This document shows, piece after piece, positions 26,912 to 37,664 of a stretch of 64,000 nt of DNA. A model generated the notes under the pieces. The model was not told the DNA's origin. It made no database searches and saw only the letters and a list, made by a program, of their open reading frames with translations. The stretch is from Crossaster papposus (lineage: Eukaryota > Echinodermata > Asteroidea > Velatida > Solasteridae): NCBI GenBank assembly GCA_037893245.1, contig JBAIAA010000433.1:1178001-1242000 (forward strand), written 5' to 3'. The position numbers and the translations under genes are program-made. Positions within the stretch are counted from its first letter, which is position 1, and each line of letters starts with the position of its first letter.

Positions 26912-26919
26912 TATATAAG
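26912..26919 (+). promoter_or_regulatory. Candidate TATA box of the relic transposase
   Basis: TATATAAG lies 32 bp before the first ATG of the relic reading frame (26,951). The short distance would leave almost no 5' leader if start sites were at the usual +30, so transcription may instead begin at or near the ATG. This is inferred from position only. Confidence 0.45.
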
Positions 26920-27036
26920 GGTTCCACTGAGCGCAATAGTTCTACGTAAAATGGAGCGAGAGGCAGGTATCAACGAGCGTCGTGCAAGAGACGGTGTCCG
27001 TGTGCGTGGTAGTAGGGCAGGAGGAAGAGTGCACAG

Positions 27037-27131
27037 GGGACGGGGAGGCAGGGAAGGAGGCAGGGAAGGGGAGAGGGAAAGATGCAGGGGAAAAGGCAGG
27101 GGAAGAGGCAGGGGAAGAGGCAGGGGAAGGA
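27037..27131 (+). repeat. Purine-rich minisatellite encoding Gly-Arg repeats
   Basis: A G/A-rich strand with a 12 bp motif GGCAGGGGAAGA, best preserved at 27,092-27,131 with looser copies upstream. In the relic transposase frame it reads Gly-Arg-Gly-Arg. Frames on the opposite strand give low-complexity Pro/Leu/Ser proteins that are not credible genes. Confidence 0.85.
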
Positions 27132-27265
27132 ATATGAATGTTCCAAATGAGATACGAGCATGATCACCGACCCCAAAACCAATTATCTCTACTGGACGCC
27201 ATGAATGCTGGTTGTGGGGATATCTCACTCGAGGACTGCCAAGGTTGGATACGTCATGCCAGAAG

Positions 27266-27556
27266 GTTCATTGTATTTATTTCTTTAGTATTTGATGTGG
27301 GTAACAGGGGCGGATCCAGGAATTTCGGTTAGAGGGGGCGCCAAAAATTGTCAACATAATGTATTGGGAGAAGATATGGGAGCGCAGGAGGCGCGAAGTC
27401 CCAACGCCGAGATCTTCTCAATCTTCTCGAGATTTTTTTAGGGGGGGCGCGCGCCGGGTGCGCCCCCCCCCCCCTGGATCCGCGCATGGGTAATGTGTGT
27501 ACATGAGCATTACTTTATTGTTTAGCGCAATAACATTTTCATCTGTTGTCCCACAG
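27266..27556 (+). other. Candidate GT-AG intron in the relic transposase
   Basis: The frame HAR-R breaks at AGAAG|GTTCAT (27,265/27,266) and resumes at CCCACAG|GTTTTTCC (27,556/27,557). Joining them restores R-R-F-F-P-R-C-L in phase. The 291 bp interval begins GT, ends CAG and has a pyrimidine-rich lead-in (TTTTCATCTGTTGTCCC). About 184 bp of it is a later MITE insertion, leaving about 107 bp of original intron. Splicing is inferred from frame continuity only. Confidence 0.6.
27305..27488. mobile_element. GC-rich MITE (184 bp) inside the transposase intron
   Basis: It begins CAGGGGCGGATCCAGG and ends CCTGGATCCGCGCATG; the ends are inverted repeats matching at 14 of 16 positions. GGTAA is found on both sides (27,300-27,304 and 27,489-27,493), possibly with flanking similarity up to TGGGTAA if the right edge is set slightly further in. 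The interior holds GGGGGGGCGCGCGCC and a long C run. The CAGGG terminus fits hAT-like MITEs, but the duplication length is uncertain. It has no coding capacity. Confidence 0.75.
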
Positions 27557-27713
27557 GTTTTTCCCTCGGTGCCTTTAGAGGCAACACATCAGATGCGATG
27601 TGGATGAAGTGCTTTGGCCAAACAGGGAGGAGAGAATGGATGCCCAATGAGAGTCCTGTGGAGCTTGACTACATTTGTCAGCAATGGGGCGATTGTCCCA
27701 AAAACTATACATA

Positions 27714-27719
27714 AATAAA
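27714..27719 (+). terminator. Candidate poly(A) signal (AATAAA)
   Basis: AATAAA lies 64 bp after the relic transposase stop at 27,650, with further AATAAA-like words at about 27,730 and 27,772 in an A-rich tract. Position fits the 3' end of the transposase transcript. Confidence 0.45.
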
Positions 27720-28108
27720 GAAATAACAAATAAAACAACAATACTACATGTACATGTATTACACAATATGTAATAAACGTAATACATTCAAGATACACAC
27801 CATCACAAATGTGTCTTTTCTTATATAGTGTGTCCATTTGTTGTTTACATTATCAGCAACACTATCACTCTGTCCAGTTTTGATGCAACTACTTTGCCAT
27901 TTGGGTATCGGTGTTCATGCAGCAATCAGAAGGAGCTGTGCATTTGGTTACATTGATGTAGCAATCGACTGACTTAGTGTATTTTGACGCCTGTTGTTAG
28001 CATTTTGATTGTTTTATTTGCTTTTGCACGGGTGGTACAGTGTTGTGAGAAATGCTTTCAGTGTTTTGGGGATTGCATTTTGAGTTTTGAGAAAGAGGTT
28101 ACTGTCTC

Positions 28109-28140
28109 GGGAAGTGCATCAAAGCAACTGAGAAAAACTG
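28109..28140 (-). repeat. Right terminal inverted repeat of the Tc1-like element
   Basis: Read on the minus strand it starts CAGTTTTTCTCAGTTGCTTT then GATGCACTT, mirroring the left end. It is followed by TA (28,141-28,142) and resumed satellite. Confidence 0.9.
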
Positions 28141-28379
28141 TAATACCTGGGCCCAGAGCTGGGCCACCGGGGTGGTTTGTGTGGATGGGAGTATACACAA
28201 AATTTCATTTGGTCAACCCCCATAAATTTGAAAAGAAAATTGTTCTAGGAGTCTTAATCTTTGATTTCCAGTCAAAATAATATGGCCACTCTACTCAAGA
28301 GCGTCACCAGGCGGCGCTCTTTCTTTCAATTTTTGTGTTAGTTACAATGAGCGCCGTATTTAGTGTAGTGGAACCTATA
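28141..28379. repeat. Divergent half-monomer right of the Tc1-like element
   Basis: This stretch completes the monomer interrupted by the transposon but differs from its neighbours: GCCACCGGGGTGG lacks seven bases (AGTTTAG), GTGGATGGG replaces GTGGAGGGG, GTATACACAAAATTTC replaces GTATAACAAAAATG, and ACTCAAGAGCG replaces ACTCATGAGCG. It has no counterpart in the second large duplication copy. Confidence 0.85.
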
Positions 28380-31300
28380 TGAATCAAAGATGGCGGCGCA
28401 CTAAACTATAGCGCGCCATTTTACGCGCCATTTTAGAACAGCAAGTCCACCGCATTTATTTGTTTGAAGTGGTTACTGTATTTTAGGTAAATTTTCATTG
28501 TTTTGAGTCCCATTTTTCTCACCAAAGGCACCAGTAAGTGCTATTAAAGGGTGCATGTGACTAAATCAGTGAAAATGACTGCGCGCGAGCTCATTAATAT
28601 TTTGTGATCCCTCCGGTAATTTTGAATAAGAGGTCCCTGGGGCCTATACATTGGACTGATTGTAGAAATAATATTGTGGAAATCAAGAATTGGTGACCCG
28701 TGGCTTCCAACTCGGGGGATTTCGTTCACAGAAAAGACCAATACCAGCGTCTATTTCGCATAGAGGCGGGGGGCTACATTAATACCTGGGCCCAGAGCTG
28801 GGCCACCAGTTTAGGGGTGGTTTGTGTGGAGGGGAGTATAACAAAAATGTATTTGGTCAACCCCCATAAATTTGAAAAGAACATTGTTCTAGGAGTCTTA
28901 ATCTTTGATTTCCAGTCAACAAAATATGAATACTCTACTCATGAGCGTCACTCTTTCTTTTAATTTTTGTGTTGGTTACAATGAGCGCCGTATTTAGTGT
29001 AGTGGAACCTATATGAATCAAAGATGGCGGCGTACTAAATTGTAGCGCGCCATTTTACACGCCATTTTAGAACAGCAAGTCCACCGCATTTATTTCTTTG
29101 AAGTGGTTACTGTATTTTAGGTAAATTTTCATTGTTTTGAGTCCCATTTTTCTCACCAAAGGCCCCAGTAAGTGCTATTAAAGGGTGCATGTGACTAAAT
29201 CAGTGAAAATGACTGCGCGCGAGCTAATTAATATTTTGTGATCCCTCCGGTAATTTCGAATAAGAGGTCCCTGGGGCCTATACATTGGACTGATTGTAGA
29301 AATAATATTGTGGAAATCAAGAATTGGTGACCCGTGGCTTCCAACTCGGGGGATTTCGTTCACAGAAAAGACCAATACCAGGGTCTATTTCGCATAGAGG
29401 CGGGGGGCTACATTAATACCTGGGCCCAGAGCTGGGCCACCAGTTTAGGGGTGGTTTGTGTGGAGGGGAGTATAACAAAAATGTATTTGGTCAACCCTCA
29501 TAAATTTGAAAAGAAAATTGTTCTAGGAGTCTTAATCTTTGATTTCCAGTCAAAAAAATATGGCCACTCTACTCATGAGCGTCACCAGGCGGCGCTCTTT
29601 CTTTTAATTTTTGTGTTGGTTACAATGAGCGCCGTATTTAGTGTAGTGGAACCTACATGAATCAAAGATGGCGGCGCACTAAACTGTAGCGCGCCATTTT
29701 ACGCGCCATTTTAGAACAGCAAGTCCACCGCATTTATTAGTTTGAAGTGGTTACTGTATTTTAGGTAAATTTTCATTGTTTTGAGTCCCATTTTTCTCAC
29801 CAAAGGCCCCAGTAAGTGCTATTAAAGGGTGCATGTGACTAAATCAGTGAAAATGACTGCGCGCGAGCTCATTAATATTTTGTGATCCCTCCGGTAATTT
29901 TGAATAAGAGGTCCCTGGGGCCTATACATTGGACTGATTGTAGAAATAATATTGTGGAAATCAAGAATTGGTGATCCGTGGCTTCCAACTCGGGAGATTT
30001 CGTTCACAGAAAAGACCAATACCAGGGTCTATTTCGCATAGAGGCGGGGGGCTACATTAATACCTGGGCCCAGAGCTGGGCCACCAGTTTAGGGGTGGTT
30101 TGTGTGGAGGGGAGTATAACAAAAATGTATTTGGTCAACCCCAATAAATTTGAAAAGAACATTGTTCTAGGAGTCTTAATCTTTGATTTCCAGTCAAAAA
30201 AATATGGCCACTCTACTCATGAGCGTCACCAGGCGGCGCTCTTTCTTTAATTTTTTGTGTTGGTTACAATGAGCGCCGTATTTAGTGTAGTGGAACCTAT
30301 ATGAATCAAAGATGGCTGCGCACTAAACTATAGCGCGCCATTTTATGCGCCATTTTAGAACAGCAAGTCCACCGCATTTATTTGTTTGAAGTGGTTACTG
30401 TATTTTAGGTAAATTTTCATTGTTTTGAGTCCCATTTTTCTCACCAAAGGCACCAGTAAGTGCTATTAAAGGGTGCATGTGACTAAATCAGTGAAAATGA
30501 CTGCGCGCGAGCTCATTAATATTTTGTGATCCCTCCGGTAATTTTGAATAAGAGGTCCCTGGGGCCTATACATTGGACTGATTGTAGAAATAATATTGTG
30601 GAAATCAAAAATTGGTGACCCGTGGCTTCCAACTCGGGGGATTTCGTTCACAGAAAAGACCAATACCAGTGTCTATTTCGCATAGAGGCAGGGGGCTACA
30701 TTAATACCTGGGCCCAGAGCTGGGCCACCAGTTTAGGGGTGGTTTGTGTGGAGGGGAGTATAACAAAAATGTATTTGGTCAACCCCCATAAATTTGAAAA
30801 GAACATTGTTCTAGGAGTCTTAATCTTTGATTTCCAGTCAAAAAAATATGAATACTCTACTCATGAGCGTCACTCTTTCTTTTAATTTTTGTGTTGGTTA
30901 CAATGAGCGCCGTATTTAGTGTAGTGGAACCTATATGAATCAAAGATGGCGGCGTACTAAATTGTAGCGCGCCATTTTACCCGCCATTTTAGAACAGCAA
31001 GTCCACCGCATTTATTTCTTTGAAGTGGTTACTGTATTTTAGGTAAATTTTCATTGTTTTGAGTCCCATTTTTCTCACCAAAGGCCCCAGTAAGTGCTAT
31101 TAAAGGGTGCATGTGACTAAATCAGTGAAAATGACTGCGCGCGAGCTAATTAATATTTTGTGATCCCTCCGGTAATTTCGAATAAGAGGTCCCTGGGGCC
31201 TATACATTGGACTGATTGTAGAAATAATATTGTGGAAATCAAGAATTGGTGACCCGTGGCTTCCAACTCGGGGGATTTCGTTCACAGAAAAGACCAATAC

Positions 31301-34145
31301 CAGGGTCTATTTCGCATAGAGGCGGGGGGCTACATTAATACCTGGGCCCAGAGCTGGGCCACCAGTTTAGGGGTGGTTTGTGTGGAGGGGAGTATAACAA
31401 AAATGTATTTGGTCAACCCTCATAAATTTGAAAAGAAAATTGTTCTAGGAGTCTTAATCTTTGATTTCCAGTCAAAAAAATATGGCCACTCTACTCATGA
31501 GCGTCACCAGGCGGCGCTCTTTCTTTTAATTTTTGTGTTGGTTACAATGAGCGCCGTATTTAGTGTAGTGGAACCTATATGAATCAAAGATGGCGGCGCA
31601 CTAAACTGTAGCGCGCCATTTTACGCGCCATTTTAGAACAGCAAGTCCACCGCATTTATTAGTTTGAAGTGGTTACTGTATTTTAGGTAAATTTTCATTG
31701 TTTTGAGTCCCATTTTTCTCACCAAAGGCCCCAGTAAGTGCTATTAAAGGGTGCATGTGACTAAATCAGTGAAAATGACTGCGCGCGAGCTCATTAATAT
31801 TTTGTGATCCCTCCGGTAATTTTGAATAAGAGGTCCCTGGGGCCTATACATTGGACTGATTGTAGAAATAATATTGTGGAAATCAAGAATTGGTGATCCG
31901 TGGCTTCCAACTCGGGGGATTTCGTTCACAGAAAAGACCAATACCAGGGTCTATTTCGCACAGAGGCGGGGGGCTACATTAATACCTGGGCCCAGAGCTG
32001 GGCCACCAGTTGAGGGGTGGTTTGTGTGGAGGGGAGTATAACAAAAATGTATTTGGTCAACCCCCATAAATTTGAAAAGAAAATTGTTCTAGGAGTCTTA
32101 ATCTTTGATTTCCAGTCAAAAAAATATGGCCACTCTACTCATGAGCGTCACCAGGCGGCGCTCTTTCTTAAATTTTTTGTGTTGGTTCCAATGAGCGCCG
32201 TATTTAGTGTAGTAGAACCTATATGAATCAAAGACGGCGGCGCACTAAACTGTAGCGCGCCATTTTACGCGCCATTTTAGAACAGCAAGTCCACCGCATT
32301 TATTTGTTTGAAGTGGTTACTGTATTTTAGGTAAATTTTCATTGTTTTGAGTCCCATTTTTCTCACCAAAGGCACCAGTAAGTGCTATTAAAGGGTGCAT
32401 GTGACTAAATCAGTGAAAATGACTGCGCGCGAGCTCATTAATATTTTGTGATCCCTCCGGTAATTTTGAATAAGAGGTCCCTGGGGCCTATACATTGGAC
32501 TGATTGTAGAAATAATATTGTGGAAATCAAGAATTGGTGACCCGTGGCTTCCAACTCGGGGGATTTCGTTAACAGAAAAGACCAATACCAGGGTCTATTT
32601 CGCATAGAGGCGGGGGGCTACATTAATACCTGGGCCCAGAGCTGGGCCACCAGTTTAGGGGTGGTTTGTGTGGAGGGGAGTATAACAAAAATGTATTTGG
32701 TCAACCCCCATAAATTTGAAAAGAAAATTGTTCTAGGAGTCTTAATCTTTGATTTCCAGTCAAAAAAATATGAATACTCTACTCATGAGCGTCACTCTTT
32801 CTTTTAATTTTTGTGTTGGTTACAATGAGCGCCGTATTTAGTGTAGTGGAACCTATATGAATCAAAGATGGCGGCGCACTAAATTGTAGCGCGCCATTTT
32901 ACCCGCCATTTTAGAACAGCAAGTCCACCGCATTTATTTCTTTGAAGTGGTTACTGTATTTTAGGTAAATTTTCATTGTTTTGAGTCCCATTTTTCTCAC
33001 CAAAGGCCCCAGTAAGTGCTATTAAAGGGTGCATGTGACTAAATCAGTGAAAATGACTGCGCGCGAGCTAATTAATATTTTGTGATCCCTCCGGTAATTT
33101 TGAATAAGAGGTCCCTGGGGCCTATACATTGGACTGATTGTAGAAATAATATTGTGGAAATCAAGAATTGGTGACCCGTGGCTTCCAACTCGGGGGATTT
33201 CGTTCACAGAAAAGACCAATACCAGGGTCTATTTCGCATAGAGGCGGGGGGCTACATTAATACCTGGGCCCAGAGCTGGGCCACCAGTTTAGGGGTGGTT
33301 TGTGTGGAGGGGAGTATAACAAAAATGTATTTGGTCAACCCTCATAAATTTGAAAAGAAAATTGTTCTAGGAGTCTTAATCTTTGATTTCCAGTCAAAAA
33401 AATATGGCCACTCTACTCATGAGCGTCACCAGGCGGCGCTCTTTCTTTTAATTTTTGTGTTGGTTACAATGAGCGCCGTATTTAGTGTAGTGGAACCTAT
33501 ATGAATCAAAGATGGCGGCGCACTAAACTGTAGCGCGCCATTTTACGCGCCATTTTAGAACAGCAAGTCCACCGCATTTATTAGTTTGAAGTGGTTACTG
33601 TATTTTAGGTAAATTTTCATTGTTTTGAGTCCCATTTTTCTCACCAAAGGCCCCAGTAAGTGCTATTAAAGGGTGCATGTGACTAAATCAGTGAAAATGA
33701 CTGCGCGCGAGCTCATTAATATTTTGTGATCCCTCCGGTAATTTTGAATAAGAGGTCCCTGGGGCCTATACATTGGACTGATTGTAGAAATAATATTGTG
33801 GAAATCAAGAATTGGTGATCCGTGGCTTCCAACTCGGGGGATTTCGTTCACAGAAAAGACCAATACCAGGGTCTATTTCGCACAGAGGCGGGGGGCTACA
33901 TTAATACCTGGGCCCAGAGCTGGGCCACCAGTTGAGGGGTGGTTTGTGTGGAGGGGAGTATAACAAAAATGTATTTGGTCAACCCCCATAAATTTGAAAA
34001 GAAAATTGTTCTAGGAGTCTTAATCTTTGATTTCCAGTCAAAAAAATATGGCCACTCTACTCATGAGCGTCACCAGGCGGCGCTCTTTCTTAAATTTTTT
34101 GTGTTGGTTCCAATGAGCGCCGTATTTAGTGTAGTAGAACCTATA
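28380..34145. repeat. Three-monomer higher-order repeat (1,922 bp) x3, first set
   Basis: Units start at 28,380, 30,302 and 32,224. Each unit is one 634 bp monomer (TATGAATACTCTAC and a 10 bp loss at GCGTCACTCTTTC) plus two 644 bp monomers. Units 2 and 3 share further markers at 1,922 bp spacing, such as CGCACAGAGGCGG and CCAGTTGAGGGG (31,968 and 33,890). Unit 1 is the most different. Confidence 0.9.
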
Positions 34146-37100
34146 TGAATCAAAGACGGCGGCGCACTAAACTGTAGCGCGCCATTTTACGCGCCATTTT
34201 AGAACAGCAAGTCCACCGCATTTATTTGTTTGAAGTGGTTACTGTATTTTAGGTAAATTTTCATTGTTTTGAGTCCCATTTTTCTCACCAAAGGCACCAG
34301 TAAGTGCTATTAAAGGGTGCATGTGACTAAATCAGTGAAAATGACTGCGCGCGAGCTCATTAATATTTTGTGATCCCTCCGGTAATTTTGAATAAGAGGT
34401 CCCTGGGGCCTATACATTGGACTGATTGTAGAAATAATATTGTGGAAATCAAGAATTGGTGACCCGTGGCTTCCAACTCGGGGGATTTCGTTAACAGAAA
34501 AGACCAATACCAGGGTCTATTTCGCATAGAGGCGGGGGGCTACATTAATACCTGGGCCCAGAGCTGGGCCACCAGTTTAGGGGTGGTTTGTGTGGAGGGG
34601 AGTATAACAAAAATGTATTTGGTCAACCCCCATAAATTTGAAAAGAAAATTGTTCTAGGAGTCTTAATCTTTGATTTCCAGTCAAAAAAATATAGCCACT
34701 CTACTCATGAGCGTCACCAGGCGGCGCTCTTTCTTTTAATTTTTGTGTTGGTTACAATGAGCGCCGTATTTAGTGTAGTGGAACCTATATGAATCAAAGA
34801 TGGCGGCGCACTAAACTGTAGCGCGCCATTTTACGCGCCATTTTAGAACAGCAAGTCCACCGCATTTATTTCTTTGAAGTGGTTACTGTATTTTAGGTAA
34901 ATTTGTATTGTTTTGAGTCCCATTTTTCTCACCGAAGGCCCCAGTAAGTGCTATTAAAGGGTGCATGTGACTAAATCAGTGAAAATGACTGCGCGCGAGC
35001 TCATTAATATTTTGTGATCCCTCCAGTAATTTTGAATAAGAGGTCCCTGGGGCCTATACATTGGACTGATTGTAGAAATAATATTGTGAAAATCAAGAAT
35101 TGGTGACCCGTGGCTTCCAACTCGGGGGATTTCGTTAACAGAAAAGACCAATACCAGGGTCTATTTCGCATAGAGGCGGGGGGCTACATTAATACCTGGG
35201 CCAAGAGCTGGTCCACCAGTTTAGGGGTGGTTTGTGTGGAGGGGAGTATAACAAAAATGTATTTGGTCAACCCCCATAAATTTGAAAAGAAAATTGTTCT
35301 AGGAGTCTTAATCTTTGATTTCCAGTCACAAAAATATGGCCACTCTACTCATGAGCGTCACCAGGCGGCGCTCTTTCTTTTAATTTTTGTGTTGGTTACA
35401 ATGAGCGCCGTATTTAGTGTAGTGGAACCTATATGAATCAAAGATGGCGGCGCACTAAACTGTAGCGCGCCATTTTACGCGCAATTTTAGAACAGCAAGT
35501 CCACCGCATTTATTTGTTTGAAGTGGTTACTGTATTTTAGGTAAATTTTCATTGTTTTGAGTCCCATTTTTCTCACCAAAGGTCCCAGTAAGTGCTATTA
35601 AAGGGTGCATGTGACTAAATCAGTGAAAATGACTGCGCGCGAGCTCATTAATATTTTGTGATCCCTCCAGTAATTTTGAATAAGAGGTCCCTGGGGCCTA
35701 TACATTGGACTGATTGTAGAAATAATATTGTGGAAATCAAGAATTGGTGACCCGTGGCTTCCAACTCGGGGGATTTCGTTCACAGAAAAGACCAATACCA
35801 GTGTCTATTTCGCATAGAGGCGGGGGGCTACATTAATACCTGGGCCCAGAGCTGGGCCACCAGTTTAGGGGTGGTTTGTGTGGAGGGGAGTATAACAAAA
35901 ATGTATTTGGTCAACCCCCATAAATTTGAAAAGAACATTGTTCTAGGAGTCTTAATCTTTGATTTCCAGTCAAACAAATATGAATACTCTACTCATGAGC
36001 GTCACTCTTTCTTTTAATTTTTGTGTTGGTTACAATGAGCGCCGTATTTAGTGTAGTGGAACCTATATGAATCAAAGATGGCGGCGCACTAAACTGTAGC
36101 GCGCCATTTTACGCGCCATTTTTGAACAGCAAGTCCACCGCATTTATTTGTTTGAAGTGGTTACTGTATTTTAGGTAAATTTTCATTATTTTGAGTCCCA
36201 TTTTTCTCACCGAAGGCCCCAGTAAGTGCTATTAAAGGGTGCATGTGACTAAATCAGTGAAAATGACTGCGCGCGAGCTCATTAATATTTTGTGATCCCT
36301 CCGGTAATTTTGAATAAGAGGTCTCTGGGGCCTATACATTGGACTTATTGTAGAAATAATATTGTGGAAATCAAGAATTGGTGACCCGTGGCTTCCAACT
36401 CGGGGGATTTCGTTAACAGAAAAGACCAATACCAGGGTCTATTTCGCATAGAGGCGGGGGGCTACATTAATACCTGGGCCCAGAGCTGGGCCACCAGTTT
36501 AGGGGTGGTTTGTGTGGAGGGGAGTATAACAAAAATGTATTTGGTCAACCCCCATAAATTTGAAAAGAAAATTGTTCTAGGAGTTTTAATCTTTGATTTC
36601 CAGTCAAAAAAATATGGCCACTCTACTCATGAGCGTCACCAGGCGGCGCTCTTTCTTTTAATTTTTGTGTTGGTTACAATGAGCGCCGTATTTAGTGTAG
36701 TGGAACCTATATGAATCAAAGATGGCGGCGCACTAAACTGTAGCGCGCCATTTTACGCGCAATTTTAGAACAGCAAGTCCACCGCATTTATTTGTTTGAA
36801 GTGGTTACTGTATTTTAGGTAAATTTTCATTGTTTTGAGTCCCATTTTTCTCACCAAAGGTCCCAGTAAGTGCTATTAAAGGGTGCATGTGACTAAATCA
36901 GTGAAAATGACTGCGCGCGAGCTCATTAATATTTTGTGATCCCTCCAGTAATTTTGAATAAGAGGTCCCTGGGGCCTATACATTGGACTGATTGTAGAAA
37001 TAATATTGTGGAAATCAAGAATTGGTGACCCGTGGCTTCCAACTCGGGGGATTTCGTTCACAGAAAAGACCAATACCAGAGTCTATTTCGCATAGAGGCG

Positions 37101-37350
37101 GGGGGCTACATTGATACCTGGGCCCAGAGCTGGGCCACCAGTTTAGGGGTGGTTTGTGTGGAGGGGAGTATAACAAAAATGTATTTGGTCAACCCCCATA
37201 AATTTGAAAAGAAAATTGTTCTAGGAGTCTTAATCTTTGATTTCCAGTCAAAAAAATATGGCCACTCTACTCATGAGCGTCACCAGGCGGCGCTCTTTCT
37301 TTTAATTGTTGTGTTGGTTACAATGAGCGCCGTATTTAGTGTAGTGGAAC

Positions 37351-37664
37351 CACTGACCTCTACACCTGGACGGACCATTGTCCATATTCTGCTGTGCTAA
37401 CACTTGAAGTCGGCGCGAACTGGAAGTGCAACATGGCGGACCCGAGACGTCACTGCTGTGAGCCAATGAAATGTCCAGGTGTGGAGGTCAGCGGATTTAT
37501 TCTGTACATTTTGTATTTATAAACATTACGTAATACGTATCGTACCAACACCTGGACATTTCATTGCCTCACAGAGTCACGTCGTGTGTCCGCCATGTTG
37601 CACTTCTCCGCATGCCGACTTCAAAATGAAACAATGATGATCTGTCCATGTATAGAGGTCAGTG
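37351..37664 (+). mobile_element. hAT-like foldback MITE, copy 6 (long, forward)
   Basis: This is the counterpart of copy 5 in the second large duplication block, 12,895 bp away, with the same private right-arm changes. It is flanked by AGTGGAAC at 37,343-37,350 and 37,665-37,672. Confidence 0.91.

Larger units (their letters stand above)
26951..27650 (+). pseudogene. Relic Tc1/mariner-like transposase, middle deleted
   Basis: The N-terminal remnant (ATG 26,951 to stop 27,161-27,163, 70 residues) is rich in Arg and Gly, with a GRGRGRGRG stretch at about residues 47-60 and then PNEIRA. I recall this arrangement just before the DNA-binding domain of fish Tc1-like transposases. Sequence then jumps, in another frame, to a C-terminal remnant from about 27,153 with LLDAMNAGCGDI and QGWIRHAR (to 27,265). 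It continues after a candidate intron as RFFPRCL, a TAG stop at 27,576, then CDVDEVLWPNREER to TGA at 27,648. The helix-turn-helix region and the DDE catalytic core, several hundred residues, are absent. The gene is dead by deletion, frameshift and stop. Family assignment rests on memory of C-terminal motifs, not a search. Confidence 0.75.
26465..28140 (+). mobile_element. Tc1/mariner-like element, internally deleted (1,676 bp)
   Basis: The element is bounded by inverted repeats that start CAGTTTTTCTCA at both ends and match at about 28 of 32 positions, and by a TA duplication. It contains a relic transposase (26,951-27,650) whose ends survive but whose catalytic middle is missing. The roughly 400 bp before the gene and the roughly 390 bp before the right end carry no genes; they are AT-rich with short motifs such as TTTTGAG and AATGCAA in several places, as is usual for subterminal regions. 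It is the only non-satellite unique sequence in the window. It is absent at the equivalent site in the second large duplication copy. Confidence 0.9.
22022..34916. repeat. Large tandem duplication, copy 1 (12,895 bp)
   Basis: From about 22,022 the sequence matches that starting at about 34,917 at an offset of 12,895 bp. Shared private variants include GGGCCAAGAGCTGGTCCACC (about 22,304 and 35,199), TCCAGTAATTTT, the MITE at 24,456 and 37,351, and AATACCATTTCGC at about 25,785 and 38,680. After the Tc1-like insertion the offset becomes 10,578 bp (28,781 onward matching 39,359 onward). The block holds about 17 monomers, one MITE and the 1,676 bp transposon. The left boundary is accurate to about 20 bp. 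Confidence 0.9.

Noticed and set aside
26818-27228. Antisense 136- and 70-residue Pro/Leu/Ser-rich frames
   Set aside because: They arise from the purine-rich minisatellite read backwards and overlap the N-terminal relic of the transposase, whose termini resemble a known family.
27984-28280. 98-residue frame crossing the right end of the Tc1-like element
   Set aside because: It lacks an ATG at its start and passes from transposon end into satellite; it is a chance fusion.
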